Under the pieces are notes generated by a model. The model made no database searches. It saw only the letters and a program-made list of their open reading frames with translations, and was not told the origin of the DNA. The position numbers were made by a program, and so were the translations under genes. This document shows positions 31,660 through 39,339 of a stretch of DNA of 64,000 nucleotides, one piece after another (position 1 is the stretch's first letter; the number at the start of each line of letters is the position of its first letter). Source of the stretch: Rubricella sp038526735 (GTDB lineage Bacteria; Pseudomonadota; Alphaproteobacteria; Rhodobacterales; Rhodobacteraceae); the NCBI GenBank assembly GCA_038526735.1, contig JBCBGM010000005.1, positions 1-64,000 of the forward strand, written 5' to 3'.

Positions 31660-32310
31660 CTACCCCAGAACAGACTGCAAAAACCCAGCCGCCATCTGCA
31701 ACCCATCGGGCGCGATTCCATGCGGCGTGCCGGGGGAGGTGTGGGTGGCAACTTGGAAATCCGCAGCCTTAAGCGCGGTTTCGGCTTCTCCCATCGAGGC
31801 ATAGGGCACCACCGGGTCAGCGTCGCCGTGGATCAACAAAACCGGCGGCTTCGTCACCACTTCAGTCAACGCCTCAGGCACCAACAACCGCCCTGAGAAG
31901 CCTATGATCCCGGCATAGCCCTCCGCCCTCCGTGGCCCAACATGCAGCGACATCATGGTGCCCTGCGAAAAGCCCAGCAGCACCGTCTGTGCGGGCGCGA
32001 TTCCCGTCTCCTCCGCCACCGAGTCCAGATAGCCGTTTAGATCTGCAATCGAGCTCTCAAAACTGCTCGCCATCTGTGCCTCGGTCGAGCCATCCATCCA
32101 CGGGATCGGGAACCATTGGTAGCCGAACGGGTTGTTCGCACAGCGCTCGGGCGCATTAGGGGCTGTAAAGACCGTGTCGGGTAGTACCGTCGAGAGCGGA
32201 TCAGCGAGGCCGATCAGATCATTCCCATCCGCGCCATAGCCGTGCAGCAAAATCACCAGGGAACGCGCAGTGCCGGATGCGGCGGGCTTGGTTGGTCCGG
32301 TCAAAGCCAT
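31660..32310 (-). CDS. Carboxylesterase/phospholipase family alpha/beta hydrolase
   Basis: A 216-residue serine hydrolase of the YpfH/EstB type. It has the oxyanion region LVILLHGYGADGND, the nucleophile Ser in LLGFSQGTMM, the acid Asp in IHGDADPVVP, and the His in PGTPHGI. The substrate is probably a short-chain ester; acyl-protein thioesterases belong to the same family. ATG 32310 overlaps the DNA glycosylase stop (TGATG), so the two are coupled. About 220 bases downstream toward the HNH gene hold nothing recognisable. Confidence 0.9.
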   Translation of the reverse strand: MALTGPTKPAASGTARSLVILLHGYGADGNDLIGLADPLSTVLPDTVFTAPNAPERCANNPFGYQWFPIPWMDGSTEAQMASSFESSIADLNGYLDSVAEETGIAPAQTVLLGFSQGTMMSLHVGPRRAEGYAGIIGFSGRLLVPEALTEVVTKPPVLLIHGDADPVVPYASMGEAETALKAADFQVATHTSPGTPHGIAPDGLQMAAGFLQSVLG

Positions 32311-32942
32311 CAGCGGATCCCTTCTCGATCTTTCGCCACATGGTAGTAGGCCCAGAGCAACCGCGCCGCAACCGCACGCCAAGGCGACCATTCCTCCGCC
32401 AAAGTGCGCAGCGCCTTTTCCTTGGGCCGCTCCTCCAGATCAAACAACAGCCGGGCTGATTCCTGCAGGGCAAGGTCTCCGGGCGCGAAGACATCCGCGC
32501 GCCCGAGCGAGAACATCGCATAGATCTCCGCCGTCCAGACGCCGATGCCCTTTACCTCGGTCAGGGTCGCAATGACCTCCGCATTTGGCAGCGCGGTAAG
32601 GGCGTCATAGTCGATCTCCGCCGCAGCCAGCGCATGCGCATAGCTCGCCTTTTGACGAGAGAGGCCCAGCGCCCGCAACGCCTCTGCGTCGCGCGACAAG
32701 ACCCCGTCAATGCTCGTGGCCTCTGCCGCCTCCAACCGCTTCCAAATCCCCTCCGCTGCCGCGACAGAAACCTGCTGAGAGACAATCGCCGACAAAAGCC
32801 GCGCAAACCCGCCCTCACGCCGCCGGAGTGGCAATGGCCCAGTTTGCGCGAGCGCCTTCGCAAACCTTGGCTCGCGCGCGGCAAGCCAAGCAGCACCTTC
32901 GGCGACACAGGCGTCAGAGACTATGATACGGCCCACGGTCAT
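32310..32942 (-). CDS. DNA-3-methyladenine glycosylase II (AlkA-type HhH-GPD)
   Basis: A 210-residue base-excision repair glycosylase that removes alkylated purines. The helix-hairpin-helix and Gly/Pro-Asp segment is VKGIGVWTAEIYAMFSLGRADVFAPGDLAL (about 128-157), with the catalytic Asp in the final part, and the helical LLSAIVSQQVSVAAAEGIWKRL near residues 49-70. No N-terminal AlkA beta domain, so it is the short form. It precedes and overlaps the esterase gene. Confidence 0.93.
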   Translation of the reverse strand: MTVGRIIVSDACVAEGAAWLAAREPRFAKALAQTGPLPLRRREGGFARLLSAIVSQQVSVAAAEGIWKRLEAAEATSIDGVLSRDAEALRALGLSRQKASYAHALAAAEIDYDALTALPNAEVIATLTEVKGIGVWTAEIYAMFSLGRADVFAPGDLALQESARLLFDLEERPKEKALRTLAEEWSPWRAVAARLLWAYYHVAKDREGIR

Positions 32943-33101
32943 CTCGCCGCGCTACCACGAGATTTCTGCGACGGCGAGCGCTGAATCACCGCCCCCGCTT
33001 GACACCACCCCTGTCGCGTGTAGGTAGCGGGTTCGAGATTTCGGGCCCTGCTTTCGCTGGCCCTTCAAGCAGTCCGGCATGTCCGGCGCGGGAGATGACA
33101 C

Positions 33102-33269
33102 ATGGCAAAACCAGCCACGATCAAGATCCGCCTGAACTCCACCGCGGGGACCGGGCATTTTTATGTGACGAAGAAAAACGCACGCACCATGACTGAAAAA
33201 ATGTCGGTCAAAAAGTACGACCCGGTCGTGCGCAAGCACGTAGAGTACAAGGAAGGCAAGATCAAGTGA
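33102..33269 (+). CDS. rpmG: Ribosomal protein bL33
   Basis: A 55-residue ribosomal protein of the 50S subunit, found by direct reading because it is short. The sequence MAKPATIKIRLNSTAGTG and FYVTKKNARTMTEKMSVKKYDPVVRKHV is a typical L33. It lacks the CxxC zinc pairs, so it is the zinc-independent (C-) form. A GGGAG site is 8 bases upstream of ATG 33102, and a strong terminator follows 28 bases after the stop, so the gene is monocistronic. Confidence 0.97.
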   Translation: MAKPATIKIRLNSTAGTGHFYVTKKNARTMTEKMSVKKYDPVVRKHVEYKEGKIK

Positions 33270-33296
33270 TCTGAGCCCTTCACGGTCAAGACCTAT

Positions 33297-33326
33297 AAAC
33301 GCCGCTCCACACCCGGAGCGGCGTTT
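33297..33326 (+). terminator. Rho-independent terminator of rpmG
   Basis: AAACGCCGCTCC (33297-33308) pairs with GGAGCGGCGTTT (33315-33326) in a perfect 12-bp stem with a 6-base loop, followed by CTCGTTTG. It is palindromic enough to work in either direction. Confidence 0.93.
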
Positions 33327-33376
33327 CTCGTTTGACGGCACTCTCCCGCCCGGCTCGCGCCGGTTGGACCAAGCCG

Positions 33377-33486
33377 GGGCTGCCGCCCCGGACCCCGCAG
33401 ATATTTTCAACTCTGCAGAAACTAAACACTGCGCCTTGCGTCTGCAGAGTTCGAAATATCCCAGGGGGTTCGGGGGACTGGTCCCC
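33377..33486. repeat. Large imperfect inverted repeat between rpmG and the Bax-inhibitor gene
   Basis: Two arms of about 40 bases face each other across a 23-base loop: 33377-33418 ending in AACTCTGCAG, and 33442-33486 starting with CTGCAGAGTT. The pairing runs through ATATT/AATAT and CCCC/GGGG blocks with a few mismatches. Each arm also contains its own GC-rich hairpin (GGGGCTGCCGCCCC; GGGGGACTGGTCCCCC). The CCCC/GGATATTT pattern is reminiscent of intergenic repeats scattered in Rhodobacterales genomes. There is no coding sense in the region. Confidence 0.75.
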
Positions 33487-33503
33487 CATCGCGCGGAGCG
33501 CAT

Positions 33504-33534
33504 AAAAAAAGGGCCAGAGGTTTCCCTCTGGCCC
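33504..33534 (-). terminator. Rho-independent terminator of the Bax-inhibitor gene
   Basis: On the minus strand GGGCCAGAGG (33534-33525) pairs with CCTCTGGCCC (33520-33511) around a 4-base loop, and seven Ts follow (33510-33504). It lies 22 bases after the stop of the 33556-34317 gene. Confidence 0.95.
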
Positions 33535-33555
33535 CGGTATTTTGTGTCGCCGCCC

Positions 33556-34317
33556 TTACTCTTGAGACGAGCCGAACAACTGCAGCATCATGATGAACAT
33601 GTTGATGAAGTTGATGTAGAGGCTCAGTGCGCCCATGATCGCGGACTTGCCCAACCACTCCTGCCCGCCGGGCACCGTGGCGAAGTGCAGGTATTCGACC
33701 TTGAGGCGCTGCGTGTCGTAGGCGGTCAGGCCGGCGAAGATCAGGATGCCGATCGCCGAGATCGCAAACATCAGCGCCGAAGAGGCGAGGAAGATGTTGA
33801 TCACCGATGCGACCACCAGGCCAATCACGCCCATGAACAGGAAGCTGCCCCAGCCGGAGAGGTTCTTGTTGGTCGTGTAGCCGTAAAGCGACATCGACGC
33901 GAACATCGCCGCCGTTGCAAAGAACACCTGCGTGATGCTCATCGCCGTGAACACCAGGAAGATCGACGAGAGCGAGGCGCCCATCACAGCCGCAAAGGCG
34001 TAGAAGGCGAGCTGTGCGACCGGTGCCGACAGGCGGTTGATCGACGCGCTCAGCCCGAAGACGAAGATCAGCGGAGCAAACATCAGCACCCAGCGCAGTG
34101 GCGAGGTGTAGAGTGCCGCGCCCAGGCCGGTCAGCGCCTGCTGGCCGGTGGCCGGGTCTGTGGTGACTGCAAGCCCCGAAAGTGCCCAGGCGACAAGCCC
34201 GGTGATGACCATGCCGACAGACATCGTCCCGTAGACTTTGTTCATATGGGCCCGCAAGCCCGCATCAAGCTCCGCGCTCATCGCGCCAGCGCGGGTGGCG
34301 GTAAACTGGTCAGCCAT
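33556..34317 (-). CDS. Bax inhibitor-1/YccA family membrane protein
   Basis: A 253-residue protein with seven transmembrane segments and the UPF0005/BI-1 signature near the C-terminus (AGLTAYDTQRLKVEY, then ALSLYINFINMFIMMLQLFG). Bacterial members are pH-sensitive calcium-leak channels or modulators of FtsH. ATG 34317 follows AGGGAAAAAGAG. The gene has a good promoter, a hairpin in its leader and a strong terminator, so it is a single-gene unit. Confidence 0.93.
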   Translation of the reverse strand: MADQFTATRAGAMSAELDAGLRAHMNKVYGTMSVGMVITGLVAWALSGLAVTTDPATGQQALTGLGAALYTSPLRWVLMFAPLIFVFGLSASINRLSAPVAQLAFYAFAAVMGASLSSIFLVFTAMSITQVFFATAAMFASMSLYGYTTNKNLSGWGSFLFMGVIGLVVASVINIFLASSALMFAISAIGILIFAGLTAYDTQRLKVEYLHFATVPGGQEWLGKSAIMGALSLYINFINMFIMMLQLFGSSQE

Positions 34318-34345
34318 CTCTTTTTCCCTGACTAAATATCTGGCC

Positions 34346-34401
34346 GGGGCACAATTGCCCCGATTACCCGACAATATCGGAAAGGATGCGCCTTCGTTCA
34401 A
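34346..34401 (-). promoter_or_regulatory. Promoter and leader hairpin of the Bax-inhibitor gene
   Basis: TTGAAC (34401-34396) and GATATT (34378-34373) are separated by exactly 17 bases, a good sigma-70 promoter. Transcription would start near 34366, just before a perfect hairpin GGGGCA/TGCCCC (34361-34346, 4-base loop). A hairpin at the very 5' end may protect the mRNA. The ribosome site lies about 20 bases after it. Confidence 0.6.
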
Positions 34402-34460
34402 GGGGTATGATCGGTCGCAGGCGCGCGTTCCACGCGGCGATAAATACCGGTTTTTTCGTG

Positions 34461-36989
34461 TTAATCCTGCGCGCGCAGCACACGTGCGGGGCGTGTGGCC
34501 AAAGGCCTCCAGGCAAAGGCTAATCCAGCAAGAAGCGTGGTCAGTGCGCCGGCCACTACGATTGCGACGGCTGAGACAGGCTCGAAGGTGTAAGACGCGT
34601 CCATCACGTAGGTCATTACTCCCCAACCCGCGAGGCCACCGGCGAAAATCGCCACAAGGCCTGCCGCTGCGCCCAGAATCGCGGAGCGCAGTGCAAAGCT
34701 GGAGAGGATTTTGCTCCGTGCAGCGCCCACGGTTTTGAGGACTGCCGCTTCAAACACCCGCGCGCGTTCACCCGCAGCGGCAGCGCCGATCAACACGACA
34801 AGGCCTGTGATCAGTGTTGCAGCAGCGCCATAGGATGTAGCCGCTGCCAGACTTGCCAACGCCTCTGTCACACGTGCGATCGCATCGCGCACGCGGATCG
34901 CGGTGATGTTTGGATAGGTGCTGGCAAGGTCGCGGAGAAGCTGTGCCTCCGCTTCTTCTTCGGCATAGACCGTCGCAATATGAGTGTGAGGTGCCCCCGC
35001 AAGCGCTCCGGGGTTCATCGTCATGATGAAATTGATCCCAGCGTTCGAGAAATCGACGACGCGGAAGGAGGCGATCTCGGCGGTGATGTCACGACCCAAA
35101 ATGTTGACCGTGATCTCATCGCCGATCTGGAGGCCAAGCTCTACGCCCTCTTCCTCCGCAAAGCTCACCAGCGGCGGGCCCGCGTAGTCTTCGGGCCACC
35201 ATTCGCCTGCGGTGATGGTGCTGTTGCCGGGCGTTTCGGCATAGGTGACGCCGCGGTCGCCATCGAGGGTCCAGTGATTGCCGGCAACCTCGCGGGCGGG
35301 CACGCCGTTGATGCGGGTGATGATCCCTCGCAGCATCGGAGCTGTGTCAACGCGGGTGACGCCCGGATCGCCTTCCGCGCGGTCCAGAAAGCCGGGAAGC
35401 TGGTCGTTTTGGATATCGACGAAGAAGTATGAGGGGGCGACGTCTGGCAGGTCGTTCTCGATCGCGCCACGCAGGTTGCTGTCGATCTGACCGACGGCCG
35501 CGAGCACCGTCAGGCCGAGACCGAGAGAGAGCACGACGGAGGTCGCCTCCCCTCCCGGTCCGCCAACAGCACCAAAGGCCAAGCGCAGCGAGGTGCGTCC
35601 ACGGGCAAAGCGGCTGCGCGCAAGGCGGCGGGTGACGGTACGCACAAGGCGCGCTGCGAGCATCAGCAGAATAAGCGCTCCGAGGATGCCTGCTGCGGCC
35701 CAAACGGCAAGGTTTGGGATGCCAGAGAACCACGCAGCGAGCCACACGAGCAGCGCAAAGAGGGCGATGATGACCGCCAGATAGATCGGCCGGGGCAGGC
35801 CGCTCACACCGCCTGACACATCTCGGAACAGGGCGGCCGCGCGCACCTCCTCGGTGCGGGCGAGCGGCCACAAGGTAAAGATGAGCGCGGTGAGAAAGCC
35901 ATAGATCGCAGCCTCTAGAAGCGGTTCGGGGTGCACCGCAAAGGCGGCGGGCACCGGCAAGCGTGCCTTGATGAGCGGGGCGAAGGCGAGCGGTGCCACA
36001 GCGCCCAGGATCAGGCCCAGCGCAATGCCCACAACCGAAAGTGCCCCGATTTGCATGAGGTAGGCTGCAAAGATTGTCCGCCCGTCGGCACCGAGTGTTT
36101 TGAGCGTGGCGATCACGGTGATCTTGCGGTCGAGATAGGCGCGCACGGCGGAAGAGACGCCAACGCCCCCCACGGCCAACCCGGCCAAGCCAACGATCAC
36201 CAGAAACGCGCCCAAACGGTCCACGAATTCAGCAACGCCAGGCGCTCCGTTGCGCGCATCGCGCCACCGCAGTCCGCTGTCGCGGAAGAGTGCGAGGGCG
36301 TCTCCCTCCAGCGTTTCTAGGTTTGTGCCCTCTGGCAGAGTCAGCCGGTAGGAGGTGTCGTAGAGCGTGCCGGGGGCGATGAGGCCGGATGCCTCCAGCG
36401 CTTCGGTCAAAACGATCGTGCGAGGGCCGAGGCCAAAGCCTCCGCCTGCGCTATCGGGTTCGCGGGTGAGCACGGCGCGGAGTTCGAACTCCTGCAGGCC
36501 GAGACTGAAGCGGTCGCCCAGAGACAACCCCAAACGGTCAATCAAGACCCGCTGCATCGCGGCACCGGGCACATCGCGAAACTCAAGCGCGCGGGCGAGG
36601 TCGCTTTCCCCTTCAAGCCCGACCTCGCCAACCAACGGATAGAGATCATCGACCCCTTTCACCTGCGTCAGCGCGCGTTCGGTTTCGCCGTCTCGCGGCA
36701 CCACAGCCATGGAGCGGAAGTCAACGATCTCAGAGCTTTGAGTGGCGTTCTCGGCCATCCATGCAAGCTCTTCATCTGAGGCAAAGCGGTAGGTGAACGA
36801 CATCTCAGCGTCACCGCCGAGGATCACCGCACCCTCTCGGCTCAAGCCCTCTTCGATGGCAACCTTGACCGAGCCCACAGCAGCAATCGCGCCAACGCCA
36901 AGCGCGAGACAGGCGATGAAAATACGAAACCCGCGCAGGCCCCCGCGCAATTCGCGCCGGGCGATACGTGCAGCATTTGCGAGCGTCAT
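34461..36989 (-). CDS. ABC transporter permease, FtsX/MacB-fold (YbbP type)
   Basis: An 842-residue membrane protein with a first transmembrane helix (FIACLALGVGAIAAVGS, about 23-40), a large periplasmic domain, a central bundle of helices (about 250-440), a second periplasmic domain and the last three helices (about 700-835). Two FtsX domains are present in tandem, as in YbbP. With the ATPase next door it forms a mechanotransmission-type exporter or envelope-lipid/lipoprotein handling system; the TesA-like esterase beside it is the same neighbour as in E. coli. The start overlaps the ATPase gene stop (ATGA). Confidence 0.92.
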   Translation of the reverse strand: MTLANAARIARRELRGGLRGFRIFIACLALGVGAIAAVGSVKVAIEEGLSREGAVILGGDAEMSFTYRFASDEELAWMAENATQSSEIVDFRSMAVVPRDGETERALTQVKGVDDLYPLVGEVGLEGESDLARALEFRDVPGAAMQRVLIDRLGLSLGDRFSLGLQEFELRAVLTREPDSAGGGFGLGPRTIVLTEALEASGLIAPGTLYDTSYRLTLPEGTNLETLEGDALALFRDSGLRWRDARNGAPGVAEFVDRLGAFLVIVGLAGLAVGGVGVSSAVRAYLDRKITVIATLKTLGADGRTIFAAYLMQIGALSVVGIALGLILGAVAPLAFAPLIKARLPVPAAFAVHPEPLLEAAIYGFLTALIFTLWPLARTEEVRAAALFRDVSGGVSGLPRPIYLAVIIALFALLVWLAAWFSGIPNLAVWAAAGILGALILLMLAARLVRTVTRRLARSRFARGRTSLRLAFGAVGGPGGEATSVVLSLGLGLTVLAAVGQIDSNLRGAIENDLPDVAPSYFFVDIQNDQLPGFLDRAEGDPGVTRVDTAPMLRGIITRINGVPAREVAGNHWTLDGDRGVTYAETPGNSTITAGEWWPEDYAGPPLVSFAEEEGVELGLQIGDEITVNILGRDITAEIASFRVVDFSNAGINFIMTMNPGALAGAPHTHIATVYAEEEAEAQLLRDLASTYPNITAIRVRDAIARVTEALASLAAATSYGAAATLITGLVVLIGAAAAGERARVFEAAVLKTVGAARSKILSSFALRSAILGAAAGLVAIFAGGLAGWGVMTYVMDASYTFEPVSAVAIVVAGALTTLLAGLAFAWRPLATRPARVLRAQD

Positions 36990-37681
36990 TCGGCGGCCCT
37001 CCGGGCCTCATCCGCGTCAATCCGGCCGTCACGCAGGCGCACGACCCGGTCACATTTGGCGGCAAGGTCAGGGGAGTGCGTGACGAGGATCAGCGTCGCC
37101 CCGTGCCGGTCGCGCAGACCGAACATCACGTCCATAATCTGCTGGCCGGTGGGGCCATCGAGGTTGCCGGTCGGCTCATCCGCCAACAGAATTTCAGGCC
37201 GGGGAGCTGCAGCCCGCGCAAGCGCCACGCGCTGTTGCTCACCACCTGACATTTGCGCCGGGTAGTGGTCGACCCGGTGTCCAAGGCCCACAGCCTCAAG
37301 CTCCTCCTCGGCGCGATCAAACGCATCGCGGTGGCCGGCAAGCTCTAGCGGGGTTGCAACATTCTCCAACGCCGTCATCGTCGGGATAAGGTGGAAAGAC
37401 TGGAAGACGATGCCCATATGCTCGCGGCGGAACCGGGCAAGCTGGTCTTCGTTCATCGCGGTGAGATCTTGGCCAAGAGCCGTGATTTTGCCCCCGGTGG
37501 CACGTTCCAGCCCGCCCATGATCATCAGGAGCGAAGACTTGCCACTCCCCGACGGACCAATCAGCCCCAGCGTCTCCCCGCGCAGCACATCCAGCGTGAT
37601 GCCGTGGAGGATAGCCACATCCCCCGCGTTGCCAGCGAGCGTGAGACGGGTATCTGTCATCGAGAGGATCGTGTCGGTCAT
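36986..37681 (-). CDS. ABC transporter ATP-binding protein (YbbA/LolD type)
   Basis: A 231-residue ATPase: Walker A GPSGSGKSS, Q-loop region GIVFQSFHLIPTMTALEN, signature MSGGEQQRVALARA, Walker B ILLADEPTGNLD, switch ILVTHS. This LolD/MacB-like form couples to FtsX-fold permeases. ATG 37681 gives a normal N-terminus; longer in-frame extensions run over the divergent esterase and are rejected. It is coupled to the permease by ATGA. Confidence 0.93.
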   Translation of the reverse strand: MTDTILSMTDTRLTLAGNAGDVAILHGITLDVLRGETLGLIGPSGSGKSSLLMIMGGLERATGGKITALGQDLTAMNEDQLARFRREHMGIVFQSFHLIPTMTALENVATPLELAGHRDAFDRAEEELEAVGLGHRVDHYPAQMSGGEQQRVALARAAAPRPEILLADEPTGNLDGPTGQQIMDVMFGLRDRHGATLILVTHSPDLAAKCDRVVRLRDGRIDADEARRAAE

Positions 37682-38366
37682 AGCGCAGCCTTTTCGGGCG
37701 AGAGTTGCCCGGCCATATGGTGCAGCTTCTCGCAGGCGCAACCTGATCGGCGCGGTTTTGCTGAGCCTGTTGCCCGTGGCGGCACAGGCACAAGAGATCA
37801 CAATCGCGGCATTGGGCGACAGCCTCACACAAGGCTTTGGCTTGCCGCAGGAGGACGGTTTCGTTCCGCAATTGGAGGCGTGGCTGAACGACCAAGGCGC
37901 AGATGCGCGGGTGATCAACGCCGGTGTCTCTGGCGACACGACAGCGGGCGGTGCCTCGCGGATCGCATGGACGCTGACGCCTGATGTGGACGCAATCATC
38001 GTCGCTCTCGGTGGCAACGACTTGCTGCGCGGGATCGATCCGGCCGCCAGCCGCGCGAATATGGAGACGATTCTCTCGACTGCATCCGCGAGCGACCTGC
38101 CCGTTCTGGTTATCGGCCTGCCTGCGCCACTGAACTACGGCCCTGACTACAAGCGCGACTTCGACGCGATCTTTCCGGAGCTTGCCGCTGAATACGGCGC
38201 TCTGCACATCGAGAACTTCCTGGAGCCAATCACCGAGGGCGATCAGGCCACCAACGCAGGGCTTTATATGCAGGCCGACGGCATCCACCCTAATCGTGAT
38301 GGGGTCGGGCTGGTCGTTGCGCATGTGGGGCCAAGCGTGCAGGAGTTGATCGCCATGGTGGAGTGA
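37671..38366 (+). CDS. TesA-like GDSL esterase/arylesterase, start uncertain
   Basis: A secreted SGNH hydrolase. The four blocks are visible: GDSLTQGFG (nucleophile Ser), NAGVSGDTTAGG (Gly), VALGGNDLLRG (Asn) and DGIHPNRDG (Asp/His). A signal segment (NLIGAVLLSLLPVAAQAQ) precedes them. In-frame starts are scarce: the GTG at 37671 is the nearest workable one, but it overlaps the first bases of the divergent ATPase gene by 11, and its ribosome site is too close. Translation from a non-standard codon nearer the signal peptide (for example CTG) is possible. The gene order beside a YbbA/YbbP pair mirrors E. coli tesA. Confidence 0.8.
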   Translation: MSVIAQPFRARVARPYGAASRRRNLIGAVLLSLLPVAAQAQEITIAALGDSLTQGFGLPQEDGFVPQLEAWLNDQGADARVINAGVSGDTTAGGASRIAWTLTPDVDAIIVALGGNDLLRGIDPAASRANMETILSTASASDLPVLVIGLPAPLNYGPDYKRDFDAIFPELAAEYGALHIENFLEPITEGDQATNAGLYMQADGIHPNRDGVGLVVAHVGPSVQELIAMVE

Positions 38367-38465
38367 CAGTTCTCAGCAGTTTTCACCCAGACAGTGTTGA
38401 AAGCTGCTGCGTATCAGTCGACTCATCGATATTATTCGATTTCGGCCGGCTCGGCCGCGTTAACC

Positions 38466-39044
38466 ATGGGGCTTTCAGTGCGCAGTTTCATCGCCCTTGA
38501 ACTCCCACATCCGCTTTCGGAGGGCCTCTCTGCGCTCTCCGATACCCTGCCCAAAGGTCTACGGGTCGTCCCGGACGATGACCTTCATCTGACCCTTGCG
38601 TTCTTGGGGGATGCCTCCGAAAGCGCACTCCAAGACATCGCTGACGACCTCGATACCCTCACCTCTGACCCAATCGCATTGGGGGTCACGGGCATCGGCA
38701 CCTTCGGATCGGGCGATATGGTGCGCTCCGTGAACGCCATCGTGCAGCCCACCGACGCGCTCTCGGCCCTTCAGACCAAGGTCATCCGAATCGCACGCAA
38801 CGCAGGCCTTGGCCTCCCGAGACGCAAGTTTCTCCCTCATATCACCCTCGCGCGACGCACCGAGAGGCCGCCTGAGGCCGCTCTCTCTGCCTGGCTGCTT
38901 GCGCACACCACACACAAAACACCCCCCGTGTGGGCAACACGGGGGGTGCTCTTTAGATCGGACCTGACAGGGAACGGGCCGATTTACACAGCGTTGTCAG
39001 AGTTTGAGTTCAGCCCTGACTACGCCGCATGGGAGTGGGATTAG
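38466..39044 (+). CDS. thpR: RNA 2',3'-cyclic phosphodiesterase (2'-5' RNA ligase family)
   Basis: A 192-residue 2H phosphoesterase. The two catalytic HxT motifs are HLTLAFLGD (about residue 44) and HITLARR (about 124). It opens 2',3'-cyclic phosphates in RNA. The ATG at 38466 (MGLSVRSFIALEL) fits the family; an upstream ATG at 38394 adds 24 residues. The end of its coding region contains a perfect 12-bp hairpin that appears to be the terminator of the convergent small gene, and the two coding regions overlap by 4 bases. Confidence 0.92.
   Translation: MGLSVRSFIALELPHPLSEGLSALSDTLPKGLRVVPDDDLHLTLAFLGDASESALQDIADDLDTLTSDPIALGVTGIGTFGSGDMVRSVNAIVQPTDALSALQTKVIRIARNAGLGLPRRKFLPHITLARRTERPPEAALSAWLLAHTTHKTPPVWATRGVLFRSDLTGNGPIYTALSEFEFSPDYAAWEWD
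38916..38948 (-). terminator. Rho-independent terminator of the small convergent gene, inside thpR
   Basis: CACCCCCCGTGT (38920-38931) and ACACGGGGGGTG (38937-38948) form a perfect 12-bp stem with a 5-base loop. On the minus strand it is followed by TTTTGTGTG, as for a terminator serving the DUF1127-like gene that ends at 39041. It is wholly within the thpR coding sequence, and on the plus strand CTCTTTAG follows, so it may also slow transcription of thpR. Confidence 0.75.
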
Positions 39045-39214
39045 AGCGCGTTGCGCGTGATCCCCATGTCTGCGAGGCGGCTGTCGTCCATTGCGATAAG
39101 GCGCTGGCGTTGCTCGTAGCGTGCAGAGGCGTTCGCTGCGAAATGCAGAACGGCAACGAGGCTGAAGCCACCGAGCAGCGTTGCGATGATTGGCAGTGAG
39201 AGTGTGCGGTCCAT
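39041..39214 (-). CDS. Small DUF1127-like protein
   Basis: A 57-residue protein found by direct reading: a hydrophobic N-terminal segment (LPIIATLLGGFSLVAVL) followed by a charged tail ending MDDSRLADMGITRNAL. That tail is the DUF1127 (YjiS-like) signature, in which an LxDxGxxR motif follows an Arg-rich helix. An excellent AAAGGAG site is 6 bases upstream of ATG 39214. DUF1127 proteins in alphaproteobacteria are small RNA-binding or metabolic regulators; those with an N-terminal hydrophobic stretch are less studied. It overlaps thpR by 4 bases. Confidence 0.85.
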   Translation of the reverse strand: MDRTLSLPIIATLLGGFSLVAVLHFAANASARYEQRQRLIAMDDSRLADMGITRNAL

Positions 39215-39339
39215 AGTCGTCTCCTTTCACGAAATCTGATTGGTCCGGCGTTTCTGTTCGTCGATGTTGATCGATGTAGCGACTTGTGCTTCATTAGCCA
39301 AACGAATGGTTTTGAACTGATCCATCACAGGAGTTGATG

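Noticed and set aside
33364..34335. Open frame on the plus strand (323 codons)
   Set aside because: Antisense to the Bax-inhibitor gene, Arg/His/Glu-rich, and it runs across the intergenic inverted repeat and a terminator.
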